From the NCBI RefSeq assembly GCF_026967985.1, contig NZ_JAPVBJ010000002.1, positions 1-64,000 on the forward strand: a DNA stretch of 64,000 bases, given 5' to 3'. Below the pieces are notes generated by a model. The model was not told the DNA's origin and did no database searches. It worked only from the letters and a program-made list of their open reading frames with translations. The position numbers and the translations under genes were made by a program. Source of the DNA: Modestobacter sp. VKM Ac-2984. Its GTDB lineage: Bacteria; Actinomycetota; Actinomycetes; Mycobacteriales; Geodermatophilaceae. Of this stretch, positions 22,897 to 31,940 are shown one piece after another; the first letter of the stretch is position 1, and each line of letters starts with the position of its first letter.

Positions 22897-23577
22897 TCAG
22901 CCGACGGTGACGTCGCCCGCCGGCACCTCGACGTGGTAGCCGAGGTCGGTCAGCGCCGCAGCCTGGTCGGCGGGCAGCGACAGGCTCTCGACGAACCCGT
23001 CGGCGTTCGGCACGACCTCGCCGGTGAAGGAGACCAGGTCACCCGGGTTGACGTTCACCGGGGACTCGCCCGGCTCGACCAGCTGGACCCAGATCCGGGA
23101 CTGCGCGTTGCCGATCCAGAACCCCTCGTCGGTGGGGACGGCGAGCACCGGGACGAGGGTGGCCACGGCCGGGCCGTCGGGCAGTTCGGCCAGCGCGGCC
23201 TGGGGGTCCGCCTCGGCCAGCAGCGGCGGGATCGCCACGTCACCGACCACGAACGAACCCGGCTGAGCGGCGCCCGCCTCGACCGGCTCCTCCTCGGCCA
23301 GGGCGTCGTCCTCCAGTGCCTCGGCGTCCTCCTCGGCCAGGGGGTCGACCTCCAGGACCTCGGTGTCCTCCTCGCCGATGCCCTCCTCGACGAACTCCGC
23401 CTCGTCGTCGTAGAACTCGTTGTAGAGGTCGACGGCGGTGACGGTCTCGCCCTCCTCCGCACCGCACCCGGTGAGGATCAGGGCCAGCGCTGCCGCACCG
23501 GTGACGGGCACCGTGACCAGGCGGTTGCGCCGCCCCGGACGGGCGGAGGACGAGCGGGACAGGGTGGACATGCGCAT
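22897..23577 (-). CDS. Predicted lipoprotein with acidic linker and OB-like domain, copy 1
   Basis: A 226-residue exported lipoprotein. A twin-arginine-containing basic start and hydrophobic stretch end in the lipobox LTGC (Cys38). Residues about 45-95 are very acidic. The C-terminal domain contains DEGFWIGNAQSRIWVQLV, VNPGDLVSFTGEVV and GYHVEVPAGDV. The gene at 23838 is a near copy, and the protein at 54211 shares the domain. Start ATG 23577 follows GGAGGAGAC. Function unknown; the domain pattern suggests a small beta-barrel. Confidence 0.72.
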   Translation of the reverse strand: MRMSTLSRSSSARPGRRNRLVTVPVTGAAALALILTGCGAEEGETVTAVDLYNEFYDDEAEFVEEGIGEEDTEVLEVDPLAEEDAEALEDDALAEEEPVEAGAAQPGSFVVGDVAIPPLLAEADPQAALAELPDGPAVATLVPVLAVPTDEGFWIGNAQSRIWVQLVEPGESPVNVNPGDLVSFTGEVVPNADGFVESLSLPADQAAALTDLGYHVEVPAGDVTVG

Positions 23578-23765
23578 GACGGTCTCCTCCCCAGGCCGTG
23601 CCAGCCCGGGATGTCGTGTATCGGCCCGTGGCGATCGCCGCGCGTGGTCCGGGCGGCCCGCAACACCGTCGTTGCCCACCGGATCAGCTCGTGCACGACG
23701 CCGGCCTCGACTGTCATCAGATCGAGACCTGCCCCGCGCGAGCGACCCGGCCGACGCGGGCGCAG

Positions 23766-23820
23766 CGCTGTGCGCTGACCGGGGTCGTCCGGCGAAGGAC
23801 ACCCGGGTCAGCGCACAGCG
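23766..23820 (-). terminator. Hairpin terminator of lipoprotein copy 2
   Basis: A perfect 15-bp stem (CGCTGTGCGCTGACC at 23766-23780 with its complement at 23806-23820), 17 bp past the stop of the second lipoprotein gene. The 25-nt loop can form a small GTCC/GGAC inner stem. The outer stem matches that after copy 1. Confidence 0.7.
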
Positions 23821-23837
23821 ATCGGTCCAGTGATGGA

Positions 23838-24467
23838 TCAGCCGACGGTGACGTCGCCCGCCGGCACCTCGACGTGGTAGCCGAGGTCGTTCAGCGCCGT
23901 GGCCATGTCATCGGGCAGCGACAGGCCCTCGACGAAGCCGTCGGCGTTCGGCACGACCTCGCCGGTGAAGGAGACCAGGTCACCCGGGTTGACGTTCACC
24001 GGGGACTCGCCCGGCGCGACCAGCTGCACCCAGATCCGAGCCTGCTCGTTGCCGATCCAGAACCCCTCGTCGGCGGGGACGGCCAGCACCGGGACGAGGG
24101 TGGCCACCGCCGGGTCATCGGGCAGCTCGGCCAGCGCGGCCTGGGGGTCGGCCTCGGTCAGCAGCTGGGGGATGGCCACGTCACCAGCCACGAACGAACC
24201 CGGCTGCGCGGCGCCCGCAACCGGCTCCTCCTCGGCCAGGGCCTCGTCCTCCTCGGCGAGGGCGTCGTCCTCCAGGACCTCGGTGTCCTCCTCGACGACG
24301 CCCTCCTCCTGCTCGACGACGTCGGTCGCATCGACGCCCTCCTCCTCCGCACCGCACCCGGTGAGGACCAGGGCGAGCGCTGCCGCACCGGTGACGGGCG
24401 CCGTGACCAGGCGGCTGCGCCGACCCGGACGGGCGGAGGACGAGCGGGACAAGGTGGACATGCGCAT
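23838..24467 (-). CDS. Predicted lipoprotein with acidic linker and OB-like domain, copy 2
   Basis: A 209-residue tandem paralogue of the gene at 22897. The signal region (MRMSTLSRSSSARPGRR, lipobox LTGC) and the C-terminal 110 residues are almost identical; the acidic linker differs in length and sequence. The upstream GGAGACC and downstream hairpin are also duplicated, so the whole transcription unit of about 940 bp was copied. Fast change in the linker and conservation of the folded domain suggest the domain carries the function. Confidence 0.72.
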   Translation of the reverse strand: MRMSTLSRSSSARPGRRSRLVTAPVTGAAALALVLTGCGAEEEGVDATDVVEQEEGVVEEDTEVLEDDALAEEDEALAEEEPVAGAAQPGSFVAGDVAIPQLLTEADPQAALAELPDDPAVATLVPVLAVPADEGFWIGNEQARIWVQLVAPGESPVNVNPGDLVSFTGEVVPNADGFVEGLSLPDDMATALNDLGYHVEVPAGDVTVG

Positions 24468-24657
24468 GACGGTCTCCTCACCAGGCCGTGCGGCCAGGGA
24501 TGTCGTGTGTCGGGTCTGGGCGATCGCCGCCCGTGGTTCCGGCGGCCCGCAACACCGTGGGTGCCCGCCGGATCTCGTCCTGCACGACACCCGCCTCGAC
24601 CGTCACCGGATCGAGACCTCGCACGCCGGGCCAGCCCCCACCGCCGGAGCGCGAGGC

Positions 24658-25281
24658 TCAGCGGCGGGACAGCGCGCGGCCGTCGGGGAGCGTCCGACCG
24701 CTCAGCAGGGCGAGCAGCGGGCCACTGCCCGCGCGGACGACCTCGCCGTCGCCCCAGCGCCAGGCGGTGTCCGCGGCCGCCAGACGGACGCCGGTCAGGT
24801 CGATCCCGAAGTACGCGCCGTCCGCCGCGGTGAGCTGGTCGAGGACGGCGACCACGCCCTCGGCCGGGGCGACCGGCGGCCGGCCGAGGGCGACGGTCAC
24901 GTCGAGGGAGTGGATGACGGCGTGGCTGAGCGCACCGGCCGCGCCACCACCCGGCGGCCGCCAGCCGTGCAGCACCGGCGAACGCAGTGCAGCCACGAGC
25001 TCGGCGCCCGGCAGGGACGCGTCCCGGGTCGCCACGGTGTCGGACAGCCGGGTGAAGTCCCCGCCGGCCGCCACCAGCTCGGCGCCGAACTGCTCGGCGG
25101 ACAACCGCGCCGGCATCGTCACGTGCGCCACCACGTGCTGGACCTGCCAACCCACGCACAGCGACGGGGCGTCCCACGTGCCGGCGGACCCGGTCACCAG
25201 CAGGTCGGCGAGGCCGTCGTACGTCCATCCCACCCACGAGCGGAGGGGAGCTGTGTCCCCGTCGTGCACGTCCTCGGTCAT
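24658..25281 (-). CDS. Maleylpyruvate isomerase N-terminal (DinB-like) family protein
   Basis: A 207-residue protein of the mycothiol-dependent maleylpyruvate isomerase/DinB superfamily. LCVGWQVQHVVAHVT near 42-56 and ALSHAVIHSLDVTVALGR near 117-134 supply the expected metal-binding histidines. Family members use mycothiol, the actinobacterial thiol, for isomerase or transferase reactions. The specific reaction is unknown, and no aromatic-degradation genes are adjacent. The last residues are basic (SRR). Confidence 0.75.
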   Translation of the reverse strand: MTEDVHDGDTAPLRSWVGWTYDGLADLLVTGSAGTWDAPSLCVGWQVQHVVAHVTMPARLSAEQFGAELVAAGGDFTRLSDTVATRDASLPGAELVAALRSPVLHGWRPPGGGAAGALSHAVIHSLDVTVALGRPPVAPAEGVVAVLDQLTAADGAYFGIDLTGVRLAAADTAWRWGDGEVVRAGSGPLLALLSGRTLPDGRALSRR

Positions 25282-25337
25282 CTCGGTGCCTCCCCGGCCG
25301 GCGAACGCCGGGTCACCGGCGCGTCAGGGGGAAGACC

Positions 25338-25377
25338 CCCGCCGGCGCCAGGACTCATCGCCCAGGGCGCCGGCGGG
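25338..25377 (-). terminator. Hairpin terminator downstream of the old yellow enzyme gene
   Basis: A perfect 12-bp stem (CCCGCCGGCGCC at 25338-25349 with its complement at 25366-25377), 12 bp past the stop codon of the gene at 25390. Confidence 0.65.
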
Positions 25378-25389
25378 AGGACCCGGGGC

Positions 25390-26472
25390 TCAGCTCTGGC
25401 TGAGCTGGAGGGTCGGGTAGTCGGTGTAGCCCTCGGCGCCGGCGGCGTAGAACGTCGCCGGGTTGGGCGCGTTCTCCGGGTGCTCGCCGGCCCAGCGCGC
25501 GACCAGGTCGGGGTTGGCGATGACCGCACGACCGACCGCCACGGCGTCGGCGTGCGCGGCCTCGATCAGCTGCACCGCCTCGGCGCGGGTGGTCACGGTC
25601 CCGAAGCCGCTGTTGGCGATCAGGGGGCCGTCGAAGCGGCGGCGGAGCTCCTGGACGAGCTCGCCGGCCGGCTCGGAGTGCAGCACCGACAGGTAGGCCA
25701 GGCCTAGCGGACGGAGCGCGTCGAGCAGTGCACCGTAGGTGGCCCGGACGTCGTCCGGGGCGGTCTCCAGCACGTCCTGGATGTTGTGCGCGGGGGAGAT
25801 CCGCAGACCGACCCGGCCTGCACCGATCGCCTCGGCGACCGCGGTGACGACCTCCACCACGAACCGGGCGCGGTTCTCCGGGGAGCCGCCGTACACGTCG
25901 TCCCGCTGGTTGGACGCGGGGGACAGGAACTCGTGCAGCAGGTAGCCGTTGGCGCCGTGGACCTCCACGCCGTCCAGACCGGCGGCGACGGCGCGCTTCG
26001 ACGCGGCGACGATGTCGGCCAGCGTGGCGCGCGCCTCCTCGGTGGTCAGCGCGTGCGGCACCGGGTAGGCCGCCTTGCCCTTCGGCGTGTGCGCCTCGCC
26101 CTGGATGGCGATGGCCGACGGCCCGACGATCCGCTCGGTGCCGGTGATGTCGGTGTGCGAGACCCGACCACCGTGCATCACCTGCATCACGATCCGCCCG
26201 CCCCGGGCGTGCACCTCGTCGGCGACCCGCCGCCAGCCCGCCTCCTGCTCGTCGTCGGAGATCCCCGGCTGGCCGGGGTAGGCGCGCGACTCGGGGTTCG
26301 GGTAAGTGCCCTCGGTGATGATCAGGCCGACACCGGCCCGCTGCGCGTAGTGCTCGACCACCAGGTCTCCGGGGACGCCGGCGGCACCGGACCGCATGCG
26401 GGTCAGCGGCGCCATGACGACGCGGTTGGCGAGCTCGAGGTCGCCGAGCGTGATGGGGGAGAACAAGTCCAT
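25390..26472 (-). CDS. Old yellow enzyme family NADH:flavin oxidoreductase (alkene reductase)
   Basis: A 360-residue FMN-dependent TIM barrel that reduces activated C=C bonds, nitro esters or quinones. Motifs: PLTRMRSG near the N-terminus, the substrate-binding HGANGYLLHEFLSP near 174-187, QRDDVYGGSPENRARF, RISP near 222-226, and VAVGRAVIANPDLV near the C-terminus. Length is normal. It is monocistronic with its own terminator. Physiological substrate unknown; detoxification is typical. Confidence 0.93.
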   Translation of the reverse strand: MDLFSPITLGDLELANRVVMAPLTRMRSGAAGVPGDLVVEHYAQRAGVGLIITEGTYPNPESRAYPGQPGISDDEQEAGWRRVADEVHARGGRIVMQVMHGGRVSHTDITGTERIVGPSAIAIQGEAHTPKGKAAYPVPHALTTEEARATLADIVAASKRAVAAGLDGVEVHGANGYLLHEFLSPASNQRDDVYGGSPENRARFVVEVVTAVAEAIGAGRVGLRISPAHNIQDVLETAPDDVRATYGALLDALRPLGLAYLSVLHSEPAGELVQELRRRFDGPLIANSGFGTVTTRAEAVQLIEAAHADAVAVGRAVIANPDLVARWAGEHPENAPNPATFYAAGAEGYTDYPTLQLSQS

Positions 26473-26576
26473 GCCCGGACAAGGCCCAGCCGCGGACCAC
26501 CCATTCCGCTCGAGCCGCGACTGCGGCAGGGGTCACGCTGGACCGCACGTCCCGCGCCCGCGCGGCGGACGGTCGC

Positions 26577-27767
26577 TCAGTCGCTGTGCCGGGCGCCGAC
26601 CACGGCCACCGCGAGCAGGCCGCCGAGCAGCCAGAACGCCGCGGAGACCCCGGCCGCCCCGGCGAGCAGTCCGGCCGCCGCCGGGGTGCCGACGAGTCCG
26701 ACCCGGTTGCCCACCAGCCGCAGCGCCAGCGCGGTGCCGCGTGCGTCGTCCGGCACGGCCCGGATGATCAGGGTCATGAGCAGCGGCTGGCCCACGCCGA
26801 GCAGGAACCCGGTCAACGCCAGCAGCGCGCCGAGCACCCAGACGTTGCCGGTGGCCGGGAGGAACGCCACGGCGATCCCCGAGCCGACGGTGCTCAGCAC
26901 GACCAGCCGGGCCCGGCCGACCCGGACCAGCATCCGCTGCACCAGCACCCGGGAGGCCACGGTCGCGCCGGCCCGGACGCTGAGCAGCACCCCGACCACG
27001 GCCGGGGAGATGCCGCGGTTCTCCCCCAGCAGCGGCAGGTAGGCGGTCAGCAGGTCGACCGCCGCGGCCAGCACCAGGCTGGCGAAGATGCCGGAGCGCA
27101 CCGGCGGCCGGCCGAGCAGCCGGAACGCCGACGTCCGGCCGGTCGGCCGGGCCGCGGCCGCCGGGAACCGCCGCCCGGCGGCCAGCCACCAGGACGCCGG
27201 CAGGGCGAGGGCGCACAGCGCGGCGGAGAGGAGCAGTGCCCGGGCCGTGCCGGTCGACAGCTCCCCCGGTGCGGTGGCCAGCACGGCACCGGCCAGCGCC
27301 GGCCCGACCAGCTGACCGGCGGAGACCACCGCGGTGAACAGCCCGAACCCGGAGTCCAGCCGGTCGCCGGGCAGCCGGGCGACGACGTTCTCCCCGCCGA
27401 CGATGCAGCCGAGGTTGCCCAGCCCGAGCACCACGTTGCCCCACGCCAGCGCCGGCAGCGAGCTGCTGGTCGCCAGCAGCGCGCAGCCGGCGATCAGCAG
27501 CGCCACGCCGGCGACCAGGATCGGCTCCGGCCGCCAGCGGTCGGCGGCCCGGCCCAGCGGCAGGGCCACCACCATCGGCAGCAGCGCGAACGCCGCGGTC
27601 AACAGGCCGATCTCGGTGGCCCCGGCGCCCAGGTCGATCGCCCGGTACGCGGAGACCGGCCGGGCGACCGCGATCGCCGCCTGGATCAGGACCATCACGC
27701 CCAGCAGCTGGAACAGCCAGCGCGGCGACCGGCCGGGAGCAGACGGCGCGGGGCCGGACGTCGGCAC
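26577..27767 (-). CDS. Major facilitator superfamily transporter
   Basis: A 396-residue membrane protein with about twelve hydrophobic helices. The loop between helices 2 and 3 reads LPLGRAADRWRPEP, the MFS signature. The N-terminal half starts RWLFQLLGVMVLIQAAIAVARP. It resembles drug or metabolite exporters, but the substrate cannot be predicted. It is separated from the sugar-importer ATPase gene by about 135 bp and is probably not part of that locus. Confidence 0.85.
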   Translation of the reverse strand: MPTSGPAPSAPGRSPRWLFQLLGVMVLIQAAIAVARPVSAYRAIDLGAGATEIGLLTAAFALLPMVVALPLGRAADRWRPEPILVAGVALLIAGCALLATSSSLPALAWGNVVLGLGNLGCIVGGENVVARLPGDRLDSGFGLFTAVVSAGQLVGPALAGAVLATAPGELSTGTARALLLSAALCALALPASWWLAAGRRFPAAAARPTGRTSAFRLLGRPPVRSGIFASLVLAAAVDLLTAYLPLLGENRGISPAVVGVLLSVRAGATVASRVLVQRMLVRVGRARLVVLSTVGSGIAVAFLPATGNVWVLGALLALTGFLLGVGQPLLMTLIIRAVPDDARGTALALRLVGNRVGLVGTPAAAGLLAGAAGVSAAFWLLGGLLAVAVVGARHSD

Positions 27768-27870
27768 TCCTGGACTCCCCGTCTACGCCGGCGGCCCCGT
27801 CCGGGTGCCCGCCCTGAGCATCAGCGACCCCGGACCGGGCTCCGCGTCGACCTGCGTCGGCCCCCGCCCC

Positions 27871-27899
27871 GGGCCCGCCCTCAGCTCGAGGACGGGCCC
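27871..27899 (-). terminator. Hairpin downstream of the sugar ABC ATPase gene
   Basis: GGGCCCGCCC (27871-27880) pairs with GGACGGGCCC (27890-27899) with one mismatch, 4 bp past the stop codon of the ATPase gene. Confidence 0.5.
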
Positions 27900-27903
27900 T
27901 CCC

Positions 27904-29013
27904 TCAGGCGGACAGCCGACGGCCGGTGCTGGTGGAGAAGACGTGCTCCTCGCCGGGGCGGATGCTGAACCACACCTCGCCGCCCTTGGCCGGCGGCCGC
28001 CGGGCGTCGACCCGGGCCACGATCTGCGCGGTCTCGCCACCGTGCAGGTGCTCGGCCAGCTCGGCATCGGCGATCGAGGCGTAGACGAACGCGTCCGAAC
28101 CCAGCTCCTCGACCAGGTCGACCTGGGCCCGGAAGCCCTGCCCCGGCTCGGCCAGCTCCATCGCCTCGGGCCGGAACCCGAGCGTGACGGACCGGTCCGA
28201 TCCGGCTGCGGTCAGCGTCTCCCTCGGCAGCGCGACTGCCACGTCGCCGAGCCGGGCACCGCCCTCGACCAGCGGCACCTCGGCCAGGTTCATCGCCGGC
28301 GAGCCGATGAAGCCGGCGACGAAGACGTTGGCCGGCCGGTCGTACATCTCCCGCGGGCTGGCGACCTGCTGGAGCAGCCCGTCCTTGAGCACCGCGACCC
28401 GGTCCCCCATGGTCATCGCCTCGACCTGGTCGTGGGTGACGTAGACGGTGGTGATGCCCAGCCGGCGCTGCAGCGAGGCGATCTGCGTACGCGTCTGCAC
28501 CCGCAGCTTGGCGTCCAGGTTCGACAGCGGCTCGTCCATCAGGAACACCTGCGGCTTGCGCACGATCGCCCGCCCCATCGCCACCCGCTGCCGCTGGCCA
28601 CCGGAGAGCGCCTTGGGCTTGCGGTCCAGGTAGGGCTCCAGGTCCAGGAGCCTGGCCGCCTCCTCCACCCGGGTGCGGCGCTCCTCCTTGCCCATCCCGG
28701 CGATCTTCAGCGCGAAGCCCATGTTGTCCGCGACGCTCATGTGCGGGTAGAGCGCGTAGTTCTGGAACACCATCGCGATGTCCCGGTCCTTGGGCGCGAC
28801 GTCGGTGACGTCGGTCTCCCCGATCCGGATCGCGCCGCCGTCGACGTCCTCCAGGCCGGCGAGCATCCGCAGCGAGGTGGACTTGCCGCACCCGGAGGGG
28901 CCGACGAGCACCAGGAACTCGCCGTCCTCGATCTGCAGCTCGAGCTGGTCGACCGCCGGCTTGTCGCTGCCGGGGTAGAGCCGGGTCGCCTTGTCGTAGG
29001 TGACCGATGCCAT
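27904..29013 (-). CDS. Sugar ABC transporter ATP-binding protein (MalK/UgpC/MsiK type)
   Basis: A 369-residue ATPase of the carbohydrate uptake class 1 group. Walker A GPSGCGKST is near 38-46, the signature LSGGQRQRVAMGRA near 135-148, Walker B VFLMDEPLSNLDAKLR near 155-170, and the switch His in VYVTHDQVEAMT. A C-terminal regulatory OB domain follows (about 240-369). It lies about 8 kb from the two permease genes, but a LacI operator identical in core to theirs sits just upstream. It is therefore the likely ATPase partner. Such ATPases often serve several sugar importers. Confidence 0.92.
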   Translation of the reverse strand: MASVTYDKATRLYPGSDKPAVDQLELQIEDGEFLVLVGPSGCGKSTSLRMLAGLEDVDGGAIRIGETDVTDVAPKDRDIAMVFQNYALYPHMSVADNMGFALKIAGMGKEERRTRVEEAARLLDLEPYLDRKPKALSGGQRQRVAMGRAIVRKPQVFLMDEPLSNLDAKLRVQTRTQIASLQRRLGITTVYVTHDQVEAMTMGDRVAVLKDGLLQQVASPREMYDRPANVFVAGFIGSPAMNLAEVPLVEGGARLGDVAVALPRETLTAAGSDRSVTLGFRPEAMELAEPGQGFRAQVDLVEELGSDAFVYASIADAELAEHLHGGETAQIVARVDARRPPAKGGEVWFSIRPGEEHVFSTSTGRRLSA

Positions 29014-29064
29014 GGGGAGCTCCCTCGCTCGTCCGCTGTCGCGCTGTGACTGCCGTCACCGTAC

Positions 29065-29078
29065 GGCAAGCGCTTTCC
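29065..29078 (-). promoter_or_regulatory. LacI-type operator upstream of the sugar ABC ATPase gene
   Basis: GGCAAGCGCTTTCC contains the AAGCGCTT core (29068-29075) found twice at 39107-39215. It lies 52 bp upstream of the ATPase start, after the end of the enolase-family gene, so the ATPase gene probably has its own regulated promoter. Confidence 0.65.
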
Positions 29079-29113
29079 GAGTTCAATGGTGGGTCGTGCA
29101 GGTCGATGGCGGC

Positions 29114-30211
29114 TCAGCCGTCCAGCGACTCCATCCCGTCGGTGGCGAAGACCAGCCCGTGGCCGGGTGCCGTCTCCGCCCGGAGGACGCCGTCGGCGAT
29201 GGTCACCCCGCTGGGCTCGGCCAGCGCGCCCAGCGCCGCGAACGAGGCATCCTCGACGTCCTCGACCATCGTGGTCAGCGGCAGGCACATCGCCAGCTGC
29301 CCGGAGACGTCGGGCAGCAGGTGCGGGGCGACCGGCACGCTCGCCGCCGCGGCGAGCTGGGCGATCCGCAGGAACGGGGTGATCCCGCCGACCCGGACCA
29401 CGTTCGGCTGGATGACGTCGGCGGCCCCGGAGGCGAGCAGCGCCCGGTACTGGAACGCGGTGTAGACGTTCTCCCCCACCGCGATCGGCACCCCCAGCGC
29501 GGCGTCGTGCAGCCGGCCCAGCGCCGGCAGGTCGTCGGCGACCAGCGGCTCCTCCACCCAGTACAGGTCGAAGGGGGCCATCGCCCGGACCGCCCGCAGC
29601 GCCGTGGGCAGGTCCCAGCGCTGGTTCGCGTCGACCATCAGCCGGCGGTGCGGCCCGAGCGCGGCGCGGACCGCGGCCACCCGTTCGACGTCCTCGGCCA
29701 GGTCGGGCCGGCCGACCTTGATCTTCACCGCGGTGCACCCGTCGGCGACCCAGCGCTCGGTCTGCGCCACCAGCTCCTCGAGGGAGTAGTGGAAGTTGAC
29801 CCCGCTGCCGTAGACGGCGACCTGGTCACGGCGGCGGCCCAGGTGGTCGACCAGGCTCTGTCCGGCCGCCTTCGCCGACAGGTCCCACAGCGCGGTGTCG
29901 ACGGCGGCGATCGCCATCGTGGTCAGCCCGCCGCCGCCGGCCTCGTGCAGGTGCCACCACAGCCGGTCCCAGACCACGCCGGGCTCGACCGGTCCGCCGA
30001 CGACCACCGGGGCGACGTCGTGGTCGACCAGCGACTGCAGCGCACGGGCCCCGATCGACGGGGTCCAGCTGAAGCCGGTGCCGGTGCGCCCGTCGCTGGT
30101 CTCCAGCTCGGTGACCAGCAGGTGCAGCGCCGGCACGTCCGCGCCCCACGGCCGGGACAGCGGCAACCGGAACAGCCGACTGGACAGCCGGGTGACCGTC
30201 GCGGGCGTCAC
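29114..30211 (-). CDS. Mandelate racemase/muconate lactonizing enzyme (enolase superfamily) protein
   Basis: A 365-residue member of the enolase superfamily. Catalytic elements are the KIKVG lysine motif near 160-166, metal ligands in VDANQRWD near 190-197, WVEEPL near 218-223 and VGENVY near 244-249, and a PHLLPDVSG block near 295. Members racemise or dehydrate carboxylate-bearing sugars such as sugar acids. The GTG at 30211 overlaps the preceding epimerase gene by 4 bp. It is the last gene of the leftward catabolic operon before the separately controlled ATPase gene. Confidence 0.88.
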   Translation of the reverse strand: MTPATVTRLSSRLFRLPLSRPWGADVPALHLLVTELETSDGRTGTGFSWTPSIGARALQSLVDHDVAPVVVGGPVEPGVVWDRLWWHLHEAGGGGLTTMAIAAVDTALWDLSAKAAGQSLVDHLGRRRDQVAVYGSGVNFHYSLEELVAQTERWVADGCTAVKIKVGRPDLAEDVERVAAVRAALGPHRRLMVDANQRWDLPTALRAVRAMAPFDLYWVEEPLVADDLPALGRLHDAALGVPIAVGENVYTAFQYRALLASGAADVIQPNVVRVGGITPFLRIAQLAAAASVPVAPHLLPDVSGQLAMCLPLTTMVEDVEDASFAALGALAEPSGVTIADGVLRAETAPGHGLVFATDGMESLDG

Positions 30212-31092
30212 CGCAGCTCCGTCCGCCAGCTGCGGGACGCCGTCCAGCCCAGCAGCTGCTCGGCCTTCGCGGTGCTGAAGGCCGGCGCCGTCCCGGTCAG
30301 CCCGGCGGCCAGCTCCGAGGCCACGCCCGAGAACTCGGGCAGCAGCTCGGCCAGCGGCGCGTCGGCCAACGCGTCCTGGGCGCCGACGAAGAAGACCTCG
30401 CCGTTGGGCACCTCGCCGGCCTTGCCCAGCAGGGTGTCCAGGAAGTCCGCGCAGTCCCGGGCGTCGACGTAGTTGAACAGCGTGACCCCGCCGTACCGGG
30501 GATCGGCGATCCGCTCGCGCACCGTGTGCCCCTGCTGGGTGGGCGCGCCGGCCCACTCCTCCGGCGCGATGACGAAGCAGGGCCGGAACGCCGCCAGCCG
30601 CACCCGGTCGCCGTGCTGGGCGGCGAACATCCGCATGGTCTGCTCGGCGGCCAGCTTGGACAGCCCGTAGGCGTTCCACGGCCGCGGCGGATGGGCCTCG
30701 TCCAGCGGCAGGTACTGCGGCACCCAGCCGGCCGGGCTGCCGTAGCCCATCACCGTGGGGCTGCTCGCGGTCACCACGGTGCCGACGCCGAGGTCGACCG
30801 CCGCCTGCAGCACGTTGTAAGCCAGCGCGGTGTTGGTGGCGTGGATGACCGACTCGGGCCGGCTGAACGGGACGGCGATCGCCGCCAGGTGGACGACGGC
30901 GTCCGGGCGGTACCGGGCCATCACGCCGTAGGCCTGGCCGAGGTCGGTCAGGTCGGCCGGGAACGTGGCGGCGGCCTTCTCCAGCGGCGCGGCGGTGACG
31001 TCGACCGAGACGACCTCGTGCCCGGCGTCGGCCAGCCCGTCGACGACGCTGCGGCCGAGCCGCCCGGCGCCCCCCGTCACCAGCACCCTCAT
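30208..31092 (-). CDS. NAD(P)-dependent epimerase/dehydratase (SDR family)
   Basis: A 294-residue extended short-chain dehydrogenase. The nucleotide-binding motif MRVLVTGGAGRLGRSVVDGL opens the protein, Ser is in TASSPTVMGYGSP, and the catalytic pair is YGLSK near 142-146. It may act on a sugar or uronate. It overlaps both neighbours by 4 bp, so it is translated in series with the barrel protein and the enolase-family enzyme. Confidence 0.87.
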   Translation of the reverse strand: MRVLVTGGAGRLGRSVVDGLADAGHEVVSVDVTAAPLEKAAATFPADLTDLGQAYGVMARYRPDAVVHLAAIAVPFSRPESVIHATNTALAYNVLQAAVDLGVGTVVTASSPTVMGYGSPAGWVPQYLPLDEAHPPRPWNAYGLSKLAAEQTMRMFAAQHGDRVRLAAFRPCFVIAPEEWAGAPTQQGHTVRERIADPRYGGVTLFNYVDARDCADFLDTLLGKAGEVPNGEVFFVGAQDALADAPLAELLPEFSGVASELAAGLTGTAPAFSTAKAEQLLGWTASRSWRTELR

Positions 31093-31940
31093 GCGGGCAC
31101 CACGCCGGGGACGACGACGTCGAGGTAGCGCTGCTTGACCGTCTCCACGACCTCGGCCTTGGGCTGGGCCCAGACGTCGGCGTTGAAGATCTCCACCTCG
31201 ACGTCCCCGGTCCAGCCCGCGGCCTCGACCGCGGCCACGAACGGCGGGAAGTCGATCACCCCGTCGCCCATGTACCCCCGGGCCATCAGCGCATCGGCCG
31301 GGATCGGCATCAGGAAGTCGCAGACCTGGAAGGAGGCGATCCGGTCACCGGCCCGGGCGATCGAGCGCCAGACCTCCGGGTCCCACCACAGGTGGAAGGT
31401 GTCCACGACGACGCCCACCTGCGCCGACGGGAAGGGCGCGGCGAGGTCGAGGGCCTGGCCGAGGGTGGAGAGCACGGCCCGGTCGGCGCAGTACATCGGG
31501 TGCAGCGCCTCCAGGGACAGCCGCACCCCGCGCTCACCGGCGTAGGGGGCCAGCTCGGCCAGCGCCTCGACCACCCGTTCCCGGGCGCCGACCAGGTCGC
31601 GGGAGCCGGCGGGCAGCCCGCCGACGACCATGACCAGCGACTCGGCGCCCAGCGTGGCGGTCTCGTCGATCGCCCGGCGGTTGTCCTCCAGCGCGGCGCC
31701 CCGGGCGGCCGGGTCGGTCGCGGTGAGGAACCCGCCGCGGCAGTGCGAGGTGACCCGCAGCCCGGCGTCCCGGATCAGCTTCGCCGACCGCTCCAGCCCG
31801 AACTCCGCGACCGGCTCCCGCCAGGTCCCCAGCGCGGACAGCCCGGCCGCGGCCACGCCGTCGACGAAGTCGGGCATCGACCAGCCCTCGACCGTCTTGT
31901 GGTTGATCGACAGGCGGTCCAGCCGGGGATCGGCGCTCAC
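31089..31940 (-). CDS. Sugar-phosphate isomerase/epimerase family TIM-barrel protein
   Basis: A 283-residue AP-endonuclease-2-like barrel, the fold of sugar isomerases and 3-keto-sugar epimerases. Metal-ligand segments are LSLEALHPMYCAD near 143-155, VGVVVDTFHLWWDPE near 175-189 and VEIFNADVWAQ near 257-267. The conserved His and Glu residues support a metal-dependent isomerase or epimerase. In related loci such proteins act with Gfo/Idh oxidoreductases on oxidised sugars. Overlaps of 4 bp on both sides. Confidence 0.85.
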   Translation of the reverse strand: MSADPRLDRLSINHKTVEGWSMPDFVDGVAAAGLSALGTWREPVAEFGLERSAKLIRDAGLRVTSHCRGGFLTATDPAARGAALEDNRRAIDETATLGAESLVMVVGGLPAGSRDLVGARERVVEALAELAPYAGERGVRLSLEALHPMYCADRAVLSTLGQALDLAAPFPSAQVGVVVDTFHLWWDPEVWRSIARAGDRIASFQVCDFLMPIPADALMARGYMGDGVIDFPPFVAAVEAAGWTGDVEVEIFNADVWAQPKAEVVETVKQRYLDVVVPGVVPA

